A stretch of DNA of 64,000 nucleotides from Sorex araneus. Taxonomy: Eukaryota > Chordata > Mammalia > Eulipotyphla > Soricidae. Position 1 is the first letter of the stretch. Each line of letters opens with the position of its first letter. Below, one piece after another: positions 31,786 to 42,439 of this stretch. The stretch is taken from assembly GCF_027595985.1 (NCBI RefSeq), contig NC_073313.1:86596899-86660898 (forward strand). Reading direction: 5' to 3'. Under the pieces are notes generated by a model. The model worked only from the letters and a program-made list of their open reading frames with translations, had not been told where the DNA came from and ran no database searches. The position numbers and the translations under genes were made by a program.

Positions 31786-32089
31786 CTTTTCTCTATCTGT
31801 TACCGCTCTAAACAGGAAAAAAGAGCATGCAGGCCACTAACTGAATGAGGTCAGTTCAAGGAGAGCAGGTAGTGCCTGGACCTCACGACCACTTGGCTTC
31901 CACTACCCCACCTCCACTTCCGGCCATCGGAACTTCTGCCGGTGAGGGAGACAGGCCCTCACAGCCTGCAGGCATGTGACAGATGCTTTAACACCATGAG
32001 CTCAGGACTCTAAAAATACCTGCCCCTAGCAGGGACACGGGTGGGAGCGTGTGAGGTCTTTGAGGCTGAGCTGCTTGGCTTTGGGACTC

Positions 32090-32268
32090 TTATTTGGGGG
32101 TGGGGGTGGGGTCACACTCGTGATGCACAGGGGTTACTCCTGGCTCATGCACTCAGGAATTACTCCTGGCGGTGCTTCAGGGGACCATGTGGGATGCTGG
32201 AAATCGAACCTGAGTCGGCCGCGTGCAAGGCAAACGCCCTACCCACTGTGCTATCACTCCAGCCCCGC
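32090..32268 (-). mobile_element. SOR-type SINE
   Basis: Near-consensus head half; the tail region is G-rich instead of T-rich. Confidence 0.92.
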
Positions 32269-33560
32269 TCCTGGAAGTCTTGAAATGCTTCTTGGGAGGC
32301 TCCAAATGGCTGGAGGCACGGCTCCCTTTCCAGCTCTTCATAAACTCCACCTCAAGCTCTTTGCAACCCTGTCTGTGGGAAGCAAGCTGCTCAGAGCAGA
32401 AAATAGTCAACATGGCGTGGCCTCAGGGCCGACACAAAGGGAGAGCACAACGGGCAGGCTCGCTGCCACCAGATGACCTCGTTTTCACGTGGTGTTTAGT
32501 ATCCCAGCTCTTCTTAGAGCCCTCATGAACCTGATGGAGTATGGTGGCATCTCATTCTCCTTTCACTGGTGTTCTACTCATCCGCTCCTCCCTTCCTGTG
32601 GGTCACAGCCACACAGTGGTCTGGTGTGCCAACTGCTCTTTAGCCACAGGTGCGGTCCCCAGATCCTTATCTCTCTGAAGGCCAGTGAGGCTGGGGGTGT
32701 GATAGAGTAGACCAAGGTGGTCCAATCAACCGTCTGCAGGCAACTTAACAGACTCTCTTCAGTGTCCTCCTTCGGAAACCGAGAGCAAAGCCCCGAATCT
32801 TGTAGGGATGTTGGGAGGAATAGCATTCCCCGTGAGTACAGGTCACCGTGTCTGATACACACTCGCCTGCCTTCCCCATCCCCCATAGCCCCTGCAGTGG
32901 CAGACAGACCCAGCGGTAGCTCTGGCATTGCAAGGGCCTGGCTCCCCACGCCTCAGCTTCCTGATGAGAAACCGGGCCCAGGGAGTCTCACAGGACAAAG
33001 AGGTTTTTTTTTTTTTTGGCCAAATATCAAGGGCTCAGCATGAAGGTGAGTCAATGTCATGATCTCTGATGGGTCATCAGCTCTGGATCCAACGGGCCTC
33101 GTCCTGGAAAGCACAGAAAATTTGGCTTCTTGGTGAGGCGAGAGAGCCAAGGGCAAGGCAGACTGGTAGTGAGGGAGAGGAGAGAGGAATGCTAGATGGA
33201 ATCGTGCCATAGGATGGCTGGAGGCAGGTCCCAACCCACTGGGGGATTAGGGTGGAAGGTTGAGGCCCCGTGGGAGATGCCGCCAAAGAGAAATTTCACC
33301 CTTTGCACCACTTTCCTGGGGCTACGGCTGCCTGAGCAAGCTTTAGCACACACCCCCTCCCCGAACCCCGCCCATGCTCTGAGCTGACATGGGTATTTCT
33401 TTTCCCTAGGAGATACACCTTTCTATAGAGGTGGCCTGAATGTCATTTTGTGGGGGAGGCCCGTGGGGGCAGGGCACAAGTGGAAAAGGAGAGTTAAGTA
33501 ACACCTACAACCTCTGCCTGTGTAGGGTAGCAGAAAAAGTTGCAAACTTTCTATTTCTTT
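32269..33560. other. Repeat-poor stretch of the RAB33A intron
   Basis: About 1.3 kb with no SINE and relatively high GC. I recognise no exon. Open frames such as 32578-32949 (minus) show no known domain. A short T-run lies at about 33003-33019. Confidence 0.5.
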
Positions 33561-33564
33561 ATTT

Positions 33565-33712
33565 TTTATTTTTTGGGTCATACCAAGCTCTGCACTCAGG
33601 AATTACTCCTGGCGATGCTTGGGGGACCATATGGGATGCCAGGGATTGAACCGAGGTAGGCCGTGTGCAAAGCAAACACCGTACCCGCTGTACTATTGCT
33701 CCAGCCCCTCTA
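33565..33712 (-). mobile_element. SOR-type SINE with internal deletion
   Basis: About 25 bp of the tail-proximal body are missing between gggtcatacc and ctctgcactc. Confidence 0.9.
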
Positions 33713-33717
33713 TTTCT

Positions 33718-33814
33718 TTTTTTCTTCCTTCCCTCCCTCTTCCTTCTCTCTTTCCCTCCCTCCCTCCCCCACATCTCTTTCTTTCTCTCTCTATATCTTT
33801 CTTCCATTCCTTTT
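33718..33814. repeat. Pyrimidine-rich tract
   Basis: TTCC/CCCT/CTCT mixture between two minus-strand SINEs. Confidence 0.85.
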
Positions 33815-33975
33815 TTTTGTGTGTGTTACACCTGGCAATGCACAGGGGTTACTCCTGGCTCTGAACTCAGGAATCACCCCTGGCAATGCTCAGAGGACCA
33901 TATGGGATGCTGAGAATAGGTCAGCCACGTGGAAGGCAAATGCCCTACCCACTGTACTATTGCTCAAGCCCCTTC
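33815..33975 (-). mobile_element. SOR-type SINE
   Basis: Minus-strand copy; the B-box core is deleted (gagaataggtcagcc). Confidence 0.9.
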
Positions 33976-34029
33976 CTTTCCTTTTTTGTTCTTTCCTTTC
34001 TTCCTTCCTTCCTCCCTTCTTTCTTTTGA

Positions 34030-34195
34030 TGTTTGGGTCACACTCAGTATTGTTCAGGGGTTAGTCCTGGCTCTGTGCTTGGGGATCACTCCTGTTGGCC
34101 TTAAGGAACCATATGGGATGCCAGGGATTGAACCCAAGTCAGCTGCATGCAAGGCAGGTGCCCTACCTACCCACCCTACCTATCGCTCTGGCCCT
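34030..34195 (-). mobile_element. SOR-type SINE
   Basis: Minus-strand copy with a small tandem of ctacccacc in the head. Confidence 0.85.
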
Positions 34196-34214
34196 CCAAG
34201 TTTCAAACAATTTT

Positions 34215-34385
34215 TTTTTCTGCTCATAGGGAACACACCAGGCTGTGCTCCAGGGTTACTCCCAAGCTCTGTGCTTAGGAGTTACCCTTGGCAGTGTTTC
34301 TGAAAGCATATGATGTTGGAAGTCAAACCGGGCCTCTTGCCTGCAAAGCACACGCTCAGCCCCTTGAGCTCCCTCTTGGGCCTCA
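34215..34385 (-). mobile_element. SOR-type SINE, old
   Basis: Diverged minus-strand copy. Confidence 0.65.
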
Positions 34386-34679
34386 CAAATCTGTTTCCAC
34401 AGGCTGGACTAGCCCCTCTGCATTTGGGCTGCATGCAGCAGGCTGACACCGAGACTGTCCAAGAGGGGGCCAAGCCAAAGAGCAGCTGGAGCAGAGAGAG
34501 GCAGCAAAACACATACGGAGGGTTAATTCACCATTAAGTGCACTGGCAAAAGATGGAAGCTCAAAGCCCTGAGGAAGGCATGATGTCATTCTGACTACAG
34601 CAGCTTCATAGAGAACACTTAGTCTGCCTCTGTCTCCTAGGTATTGCAATACTATAAAGTCTCTCTCTCATTTTTTATT
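34386..34679. other. No recognisable feature
   Basis: Intronic, nothing assigned. Confidence 0.4.
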
Positions 34680-34840
34680 TGATTTTGGTCCATATCCAGT
34701 GATGCTCAGAGGTGACTCCTGGTTCTGCATTCAGGAATTACTTCTGACAATGCACGGGGGACGAAATGAGATGCTAGGGATTGAAACTGGGTTGTAGCAC
34801 GCAAGACAAGTTCCCTACCTGCCCTACTATTGCTCCAGAC
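34680..34840 (-). mobile_element. SOR-type SINE, diverged
   Basis: Full order of landmarks on the minus strand. Confidence 0.8.
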
Positions 34841-35032
34841 CCTACAAGGTGTTTTTGCAAGAGTTCTGCAAAGGAAGAAGGAACCCACTGCCCTAGGTGC
34901 CCAATGCCATGACCAACTTAGGTTTGCCTGGTCTAGAGGATTGTGCTGGAGAAGAGTGTACCCAGCTTGTGGGAGGAACCAAACATGCATGAGGTGACTC
35001 GATGCACTTTTACAAAAATGGATTCTGAGGGG

Positions 35033-35195
35033 CTTGTGCCATCATGCAGTGAATATAGTAGGGTGTTTGCCTTGCGTGCGGCCGACCTAGTTCGATCCCC
35101 AGTATCTCATATGGTCCCCTGAGCACCACCAGGAGTAATTCCTGAGTGTAAAGCCAGGAGTATTGTCTGGTGTGATCTCAAAAAGCCAAAAAAAA
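35033..35195 (+). mobile_element. SOR-type SINE
   Basis: Plus-strand copy; the A box is altered, the rest is good. Confidence 0.85.
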
Positions 35196-35279
35196 CCCAG
35201 ATTCTGAGCCTTCTCTCTACTTCTCTTCCACACTTCCAAGTACCATGCCAAATGTGGCACTCTCCAATGTTTTTCTTAT

Positions 35280-35440
35280 TTTTGAGATGTTTGGAAGCCA
35301 CACTCTTCTGTGATCAGGGCTTACTCCTGGCTCTGTGGTAAGTGGTCATTCATGAGGGTGCTGGGGTAGGGTGCTAGGTGTGGTTCCGGAATTGAACTGG
35401 GGCTGGCCAAGTAGAAGGCAAGACCTTAACCCCTATATTT
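35280..35440 (-). mobile_element. SOR-type SINE, old
   Basis: Diverged minus-strand copy. Confidence 0.65.
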
Positions 35441-35444
35441 GTCA

Positions 35445-35615
35445 TTTTTGGTTTGGGGTCCATACCCGACAATGCTTAGAGCTTTCTCCTGGTTCTGCTC
35501 TCAGGGAACACTCCTGATAGTGCTCTGAGAACCATATGGGATGCCAGGAATTGAACTTGGTTTGGCCATATGCAGGACAAATGCCCTACCTGCTTATACT
35601 ATCACTCCAGCCCCT
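35445..35615 (-). mobile_element. SOR-type SINE
   Basis: Full-length minus-strand copy next to the previous one. Confidence 0.85.
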
Positions 35616-35659
35616 TAATTTCAGTATTCCCTCTCTATCCCCTTAAAATGGCTATAAGT

Positions 35660-35840
35660 TGGGGCTGGAGCAATAGCACAGTGGGTTGGGTGTTTGTCTT
35701 GCACGCAGCCGACCCGGGTTCGATTCCCAGCATCGCATATGGTCCCCTGAGCACCGCCAGGAGTAATTCCGGAGTGCAGAGCCAGGAGTAATCCCTGTGC
35801 ATTGCCAGGTGTGACCCAAAAAGCAAAAAAAAAAAAAAGG
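35660..35840 (+). mobile_element. SOR-type SINE, young-looking
   Basis: Near-consensus, with an uninterrupted A-run tail; the flanking words aatggctataagttgg and ggtggctggaag give no clear duplication. Confidence 0.95.
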
Positions 35841-35859
35841 TGGCTGGAAGTGAGGTGGT

Positions 35860-36025
35860 GAATGCTTGGGCCAACAATACTCAAGGTTTACTCCTAGCTC
35901 GATGTTCAAGAGTCACTCCTGGCAGTGCTCAGGGGATCATACGCAGTACTGGAATCAAACTGATGTTGGCCATCAAAAAGGAAGGCAATTTGATCCCTGT
36001 GCTAACTCTCCAACACTCCAATGCT
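35860..36025 (-). mobile_element. SOR-type SINE, old
   Basis: Minus-strand copy with an altered B-box area. Confidence 0.72.
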
Positions 36026-36059
36026 TTTAGACTAAAAGGGGCCCAGTAAGATTTAGCTG

Positions 36060-36230
36060 AAGGGTGCCAGAAAGATAGTACAATAGGTAAGGTGCTTGCT
36101 GACCCGGGTTTGATCTGCAGCATCCCATTGTGTCCCCTAAGCACTGCCAGGAGTGATTCCTTAGTGCAGACAAGAGTAACCCCTGAGCATCTCTGGGTGT
36201 GGCCCCAATCACCCGCTCCCAAAAAAGAAA
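36060..36230 (+). mobile_element. SOR-type SINE
   Basis: The segment between A and B boxes is shortened. Confidence 0.82.
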
Positions 36231-36244
36231 GATTTAGTGGGAAG

Positions 36245-36420
36245 CTGGCTGGAGAGATAGTACAACAGGTAGGGCACTTGCCTTAAACAGGGCCATCCTG
36301 GGTTTGATCCCCAGCATTTCATATGATCCCACAGGCCCCACCATGGGTGGTCCCTAAGCAGAATCAAGAATAAACTCTAAGCACTGCAGGGGGGAGCACC
36401 AAAATAAACAAAAAATTTCC
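36245..36420 (+). mobile_element. SOR-type SINE, diverged
   Basis: Plus-strand copy; B box gggtttgatcccc. Confidence 0.8.
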
Positions 36421-37088
36421 ATTGAACCTATGACAGACACATAATGGTCATAAGGGGAACCTCTACCCTTCCTTTGGGGGCTGGGGTTGCCTCCACCCTT
36501 CCAAGGCTGACATTAGGAAAGACTCTCCGATTTCCCATTGGCTGTGCTTCTGTGTCCCTATCACTGGTGGCCTTATGGGGGCTGATGCATGCTTCTAAGT
36601 TAGGCAGCACTGCACAGGGGAAACACTGCCAAAAGAAAATCAGGCAACAAAGACCTAGGCCTGTGTGGTCTTGGACAACCACTCTCCTTCTCCGAGTCTC
36701 TGTTGCCTGCCTGTAAAACAAGGGCTTTGGAGTGGAGATTCTCTATGGTCTCTTTTCAGATGGGAACCTTCTCTGAGATCATCAAGGTGCTCAGAAGGGA
36801 AGGCCCAGCTACTCACTTCCGTGTCTGCATTGCAGCTAAGGCAGCATCTTGAAGGTTCCTGGGACTTGGGGTTATAATCCTGGGCCCTTGGCCTGGAGAT
36901 TCCTAAATTGGCTGCTCGGCTTGCCACCTCCCCCGCCTGCCCTTTCCTGAGGCTAGAAGTGGTCTCCCTCAAGTAGAGTGCAGAGGGGGCGAAGGAGCTT
37001 GGGCAGTGATCCTGCCCTGTTTCACAGAAGGCGGGAGAGTCAGGGAGTGACAGGCTTAGGACTCCACGGTCAAAGACTGATGTTCAAG
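36421..37088. other. Unassigned intronic sequence with a MIR fragment
   Basis: MIR words at about 36655-36740 (tggtcttggacaac, gagtctctgttgcctgcctgtaaaa). No exon recognised. Confidence 0.5.
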
Positions 37089-37091
37089 GTC

Positions 37092-37262
37092 TGGAGTGAC
37101 AATACAGGGAATATGGTGATTGCTTTGCCTGTAGCCAACCTGGGTTCGATTCCTGACACCCCATATGGTCCCCAGAGCCCTCTAGAAGTGATCCCAGAGT
37201 GCAGAGCCAGGACTAGGCCTTGAGCACCACGGGGTATGCCCCCCAAAAAACAAGCTAAAAAG
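37092..37262 (+). mobile_element. SOR-type SINE
   Basis: Full-length, moderately diverged. Confidence 0.87.
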
Positions 37263-38079
37263 ACTGAAGCTCAGTTGCGTGCAGTGTCCACCTAGTTCGT
37301 TCTGCTTTCTTTGGCTGCGGACTAGGAATGAAGCAACAGGACTCATTCCATAGGATGGCCGTGAAGATCAGATAGGGCAGTGCCTGGCAAGTGCCTAGTT
37401 GGAGCTCATTGTTTATTCAACAAATAGAACTTGTTATTAACAGTGCTGGAAGTTTTTCTCAGGGCTCACGTTAACCAGGAAACGCTGGGCTACAAGTGGG
37501 AGGCGGCAAGTGGGACATGGGTGCGGGAGACCAAATGGGCCTTTAAAGCCCTAGGGAGGGCCCCATAATTCAGTGAGTAGCCGGGACAGTTAGATGAGTC
37601 CAGCCCCCAGCAGGAGCCACCCGGGGCATAACACTGGAAGCCGGAGAGATCCCACTGAGAGGCCACGCCCTCCCCAGAGACCTAGCCAGGCCCTGGCGCT
37701 CTAGGAGGGCTAGTCATGACCGACAGTTTGGCAGCAACCTTTTATTGTTGGCTGTGGGTCTCAGGCCACCTCGCCCGGTCCACACTGGACTTTCCCCTCT
37801 CACCCCAAGGGGAAGCCTTTGGCAGGGAGTCACCTCCTAGCGGGGTTTTGGCACTTACTCCTTGAGAAAGTCCAAGCCAGCTGGAGTGTGGGGCAAACAT
37901 CTTCTCCTGTGGGGCTCAAGAGCTAGCTGCCATGCTGGGCTGTCTTCCCATTGACAAGCTCCCCAGCCAGCGAGCCCTGGGTGGGAGCAGCCATAGCCGG
38001 CCCACTTGGAATCCCTTCCAAATCTGCCCTCTGAGGTACCTCCCCAAGTGTTACAAGGCACAAGTGTCCTCTTGGTTTT
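37263..38079. other. Unassigned intronic sequence with a MIR 3' fragment
   Basis: The MIR 3' part at about 37320-37440 (gtgaagatcagatag, gtgcctggcaagtgcctag, ttattcaacaaat) is recognisable. The following 600 bp are GC-richer with no identified exon. Confidence 0.5.
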
Positions 38080-38285
38080 CTTTTCAAGTTTTTGAGTCAC
38101 ACCCAACATTATTCAGAGCTTACTCCTGGCTCTGCACTCAGGAATTACTCCTGGCAGTGCTCCTGGGTAGGGATACAGATCACCCCATTCTGAATCCCCA
38201 GCATACAGAATACTGGAGATCATACCCAGGTTGGGCATGTGCAAGGAAAGCACCTTTCCCTCTGTACTGTCTCTGCAGCCTATCT
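38080..38285 (-). mobile_element. SOR-type SINE with insertion
   Basis: Minus-strand copy with about 35 extra bp before the B box. Confidence 0.8.
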
Positions 38286-38579
38286 TGGTCCTCTAGACAA
38301 GATCATCTTCCCTTCAAAGTCTGTGTTAAGCACTTAGCTGCAGGCGCTGCGGTACTGAGCTTAGTTAGGGTTTAGAGAGTTACACTGTCACACACATTGC
38401 CCTTTGGGAGAAAGTCCGGAAATCTTTGGCAGTGACTATAGAATCCAGTTTGCCAAAGTACTAGGGTATTCAAGGGAAGGAATTTTTTTAAATCCCCCAA
38501 AGGCATTGGGTGGTGACCTTCTCCTCCCATTTGCCATTTTCTAGCTTTCTCCTCCTCTTTCTTTAAGATGCCCAAACCT

Positions 38580-38755
38580 GGTCCGAAGAGATAGTACAGT
38601 GAGGGAGGGCACTGACTTTGTACACGACTGATCTAGATTCAATCCCAGGCACCCCATAGGGGCCCCAGAGACCGGCCAGGAGTTGCCCCTGAGAACAGAA
38701 CCAGAAAGAAGTCCTTGAGCACTGCCATGTGTGATCCTCCAAACCAAAAATAAAT
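38580..38755 (+). mobile_element. SOR-type SINE, diverged
   Basis: Plus-strand copy; a further 3' scrap follows at about 38790-38850. Confidence 0.78.
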
Positions 38756-38939
38756 AAGTACATCTACATAAAACTGTATTTATTATTATGGGGGCTGGGG
38801 TAAGCCCCAAGCACTGCTAGGTTGGCCCTGACCCAAAAGCCAAAAGAAAACCAAAAACATAAATTCCCAAATCCTTCTTCTTCCATCTACATAGCAACTG
38901 TGTTTATTTCCTCTATCTTAAATCCACAGAACTCTTTTT

Positions 38940-39235
38940 TTTTTTTGGCTTTTTGGCTTGGGTCATATCCAGTGATGCTCAGGAGTTTCTCCTGACTCTA
39001 CACTCAGGAATGACTCTTGGGGCTGGAGTGATAGCACAGTGGGTAGGGCGTTTGCCTTGCACGTGGCTGACCCCGGTTCGATTCCCAGCATCCCATATGG
39101 TCCCTTGAGCACCGCCAGGAGTAATTCCTGAGTGCAGATCCAGAAGTAACCCCTGTGCATTGCCAGGTGTGACCCAAAAAGAAAAAAAAAAAAGAATGAC
39201 TCTTGGAGATCCTGGCGGGGGGGGGGGGGTGCGTA
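38940..39235 (-). mobile_element. SOR-type SINE split by a younger SINE
   Basis: The tail half at 38940-39020 is interrupted. A short remnant after 39194 runs into a G-run. Confidence 0.8.
39021..39193 (+). mobile_element. SOR-type SINE nested in a SINE
   Basis: Near-consensus copy with a perfect 13-bp duplication gaatgactcttgg at 39008-39020 and 39194-39206. Confidence 0.96.
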
Positions 39236-39499
39236 ATCCACAGAACTCTTAAATCTGCAGTTTGGTACTTGATTTTAAATACACGACAGCATTCAATTAT
39301 AATGTTTTCAAGGGTCCAGAAGCACACCCAGAAATAGATTTTGACTTTGGACTTAGTCATGGTTTATAAATCCCCGAATTTCATCACTTTACATCAAAGA
39401 ATCTGATGCACTGGGAGACATCTCAATCAACAAAGGCCCGAACCTGTGCTTTAGGAAAGGGCAGAAACTAAGACTACTTTGACTAGAAAAAAGAAATTG

Positions 39500-39660
39500 T
39501 AGGGGATTGGCGAGGTAGGGGCAGAGCGGCATGTTTTGCATGCAGGAGCCCCAGGTTCAATTCCCAGAACCATATGGTCCCCCAGCACTGTCAAAAGCAA
39601 CCTCTGAGTACTGAGCCAGGAGCAACCTCTGAGCACAGTCAGTGTGACCCGGAAACAAAC
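39500..39660 (+). mobile_element. SOR-type SINE, diverged
   Basis: Plus-strand copy, head degraded. Confidence 0.72.
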
Positions 39661-39689
39661 AGAAAAAAGCAAGGCAAAAAAGGAAAGGA

Positions 39690-39860
39690 GGGGTCACAGC
39701 AAAAATACAGTGAGTAGGGCATTTGCCTTGCATATGTCAGACCCAGATTCAATCCCTAGCATCCCATCTATTTCTCTGAGCCCCTTCAGGAGTCATCCCT
39801 GAGTGTAAAGCCAGGAGTAATCCACAAGCACTGCTGGGTTTGCGCCCCATCAAAAAAAGG
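39690..39860 (+). mobile_element. SOR-type SINE
   Basis: Plus-strand copy followed by an A-run. Confidence 0.82.
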
Positions 39861-39924
39861 TAGTGATTTTGGGCCCTTGGGGTATATTCCTGGGAGAAAA
39901 GTGACTGACATAGAATCAGGCTGG

Positions 39925-40055
39925 TGGGCGGGAGGGAAACCAGGGACATTTGCTGAGGGAAGTGGACACTGGTGAAGGGATTAGTGTTGGAACATTATAT
40001 GCCTGAAAATCATGAATAACTACGTAATTCACAGTGATTCAATTAAAAAAAATTA
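39925..40055 (+). mobile_element. L1-type 3' end
   Basis: Purine tract, gtggacactggtgaaggg, gttggaacattatatgcctg and cagtgattcaatt before the A-rich tail. Confidence 0.8.
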
Positions 40056-40059
40056 AGAG

Positions 40060-40240
40060 GGCTGAGCAATAGTACAACAGGTAGGGAATTTGTCTTGCAT
40101 GCACTCAGCCTGGGTTCGATCCCTGGGAATCCTATATAGTCCCCCGAGCACCACCAGGAATAATTCCTGGATGCAGAGCCAGGAGTAATCCCTGAGCATT
40201 GCCGGTGTGTTCCCAAAAGCCAAAAAAATAAAACCCCACT
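40060..40240 (+). mobile_element. SOR-type SINE
   Basis: Full-length copy directly behind the L1 tail. Confidence 0.88.
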
Positions 40241-40261
40241 TTTTTAAAAAAAGAAAGATAA

Positions 40262-40420
40262 GGGCTGGAGAGATATTAAAGAGGGCAGAGTGCTTGCCTT
40301 GCATGTAGCTGATCTGGGTTTGATCCCTGGCAACCCATATGGTCCTCCAAGCACTGCCAGGAGTAATTCCTGAGTGCTGAGCCAGGAGTAATCCCTGAAC
40401 ATTGCCAGGTATGGTCCAAA
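40262..40420 (+). mobile_element. SOR-type SINE
   Basis: Full-length, moderately diverged. Confidence 0.9.
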
Positions 40421-40519
40421 AAAAGAAAAGAAAAGAAGAAGGGTAGTGATTTCCCATCCCATCCCCTGCAAATGCTAAGAGCAAGAACAACAAAAAAGAT
40501 TATTTCAAAATGGTACCAG

Positions 40520-40695
40520 GCTAGCGAGATAGTACAGCAGGTAGGGCACTTGCCTTGCACATGGCTGACAGAGATTTAATCCCTGGTACCCCATTTCATT
40601 CCCTGACCCCTGCCAGAATTGACCCTTGAGCACAGAACCAGGAGTAAGCTCTGAACATGCTAAATGTGGCCCCAACATCCCCATTCCCTCCAAAA
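40520..40695 (+). mobile_element. SOR-type SINE, diverged
   Basis: Plus-strand copy; third of a direct run. Confidence 0.82.
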
Positions 40696-40736
40696 ATGGT
40701 GACCCATCTTCTCGACCATGAGGCTCAATTATTCTT

Positions 40737-40910
40737 TTTTTTTTTTTTGCTTTTCGGGTCACACCCAGCGATGCTCAGGGGTTACTCCTGGCTTTGCACT
40801 CAGGAATTACTCCTGGCAGTGCTTGGGGGACCATATGATGCCGGGGATCGAACCCGGGTTGGCCGCGTGCAACGCAAACGCCCTACCCACTGTGCTATCA
40901 CTCTGGCCCC
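40737..40910 (-). mobile_element. SOR-type SINE with perfect 17-bp target duplication
   Basis: Flanked by gaggctcaattattctt at 40720-40736 and 40911-40927. Nearly consensus, with a 4-bp deletion at ccatatgatgcc. Confidence 0.97.
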
Positions 40911-40989
40911 GAGGCTCAATTATTCTTAAGAGAGTTTCCTGACCAAGATCGACAGCCCATCTTGCTGACACCAGTGCCTTTGCCCATTT

Positions 40990-41290
40990 TTTGTTGTTTT
41001 CTGGCAGTGCCAGGAATGGAACCCAAGGCCTCCCGCATGCAAAGCAAATGCTCTAACATGGAGCTATGTCCTGGGACCGTTGGCTCACTCGGTGAAGCCA
41101 CTTTCAAATATTTATTTTGGCCAGGAAGGTGACTCAAAGAGCTAGTGCCCGCACATGCTGTGTATGCTGGGGGTAGGGTTAAATCCCTGGAACTGAATGG
41201 TCCCCTGTGTACTGTCCCCTGAGAAAACCCCCAATTCCGTGTTAGGAATAGCTCTAGCCCCTGAGAATCGCCAGGTGTAGCCCTCAAACC
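40990..41290. mobile_element. Two degraded SINE pieces
   Basis: A minus-strand head half at about 40990-41085 (ggaatggaacccaagg, catgcaaagcaaatgc) and a diverged plus-strand copy at about 41115-41290. Confidence 0.55.
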
Positions 41291-42439
41291 AAACATTATA
41301 TATATTCATAACCTAAGAGGCTGCAGTCTTGTACGGGTTAGACGGTTCGCCATTCTCCCCAAGTTACTCAGCCCTTTTTTTCCTCCATCACTCACAAGAG
41401 AGGCCTCATGGTTCATTTTGGTTCAGCTCGGTAGGGGATTCACCATCTTCCCAGAGTTTAACCATAAACTCAGAGGGCCATTTGTGGGCCTAATGGAGTC
41501 GGTCTTCGGTGCCCAGAGCTGTTTGGGGGTGCTATTCTTTTCCAGTACCCTGGTACATAAAATTGCCCTTGCTATGTCCTCTCTCCTGCCATCTTTTGCT
41601 CCTGGAAATATTCCTGTCCTATCAAATTTCTCCCTTTTCTGGGCCCCAAGTGACAAGGACATCGGTACTTAGTCTGTTTGATCAACTGCAGAAGCTGGGA
41701 GGCGAAAGAGCTTCCCTAGGCCCTCAGATAAGTTGCTCCGCATTTCATAAAGACCTGCTGGGGACAATACCAAGAGAATGGAGGAAGAAGCAGTTCATTC
41801 ATTAGGTACCTGGGACAAATAAAGAAGGTATGATTGGAGGGGAGTGTTCCAAAAGAACAAGTTCCATCTGTTATGAAGGAATGGAGGGCCACCGACCCTG
41901 TCTCAATTTCATTAAAAGGGCTCATGGCTTGGTGCCAGAACCATCCACTCCACCCCCCATTCCAACTCAGCCTTCATCTTAATTATAAAGCCGGAATTTA
42001 AAATACAGCCCATTCATTCTCTGCAGATCGCTGTCCTTCCCCCACCCCACCCTACCCCACCCCATCCCATCCCTAATGCCTCGGGGCTTAGCCAAAGTGG
42101 TCCTCGTCAGGTGACCAGTGATCGACACCCAAGAGAGAAAAGAGACCTCAAAATGTATCAAGAGCTGAGGGGTCCATTCCCACTTCCCCAGGTTGAGTGA
42201 TGTCTGACACCTCCCCCGCGCAAGGTGCCGCTGCGCCCCTGCTCAGGGTCAAGGATGAGATTAAACCTGTACATCGCCGCCGCCGCCGGGGCTGTCAGGC
42301 AAAGGCAGGAATTCAAGCTCTTTGCCCGCCCGAAAAACATACAAACAAACAAACAAACAAAAACCAATCAAGTGAGGGTGGGAACGGGCCTCAGGGTCCA
42401 CGGAGGAATGAGCAGGGTCACTGGTCGGGTGTTTCTATC
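41291..42439. other. SINE-free sequence next to RAB33A exon 1
   Basis: About 1.1 kb without recognised repeats, except an AAAC tandem at about 42340-42363 and a CCCCAC/CCCAT-rich stretch near 42035-42075. It lies just inside intron 1, so intronic regulatory sequence is possible. I see no exon. Confidence 0.5.

Noticed and set aside
32578-32949. 123-codon frame in the repeat-poor part of the RAB33A intron
   Set aside because: No domain, no splice context that I can support, and competing frames on the other strand; ordinary GC-rich open frame.
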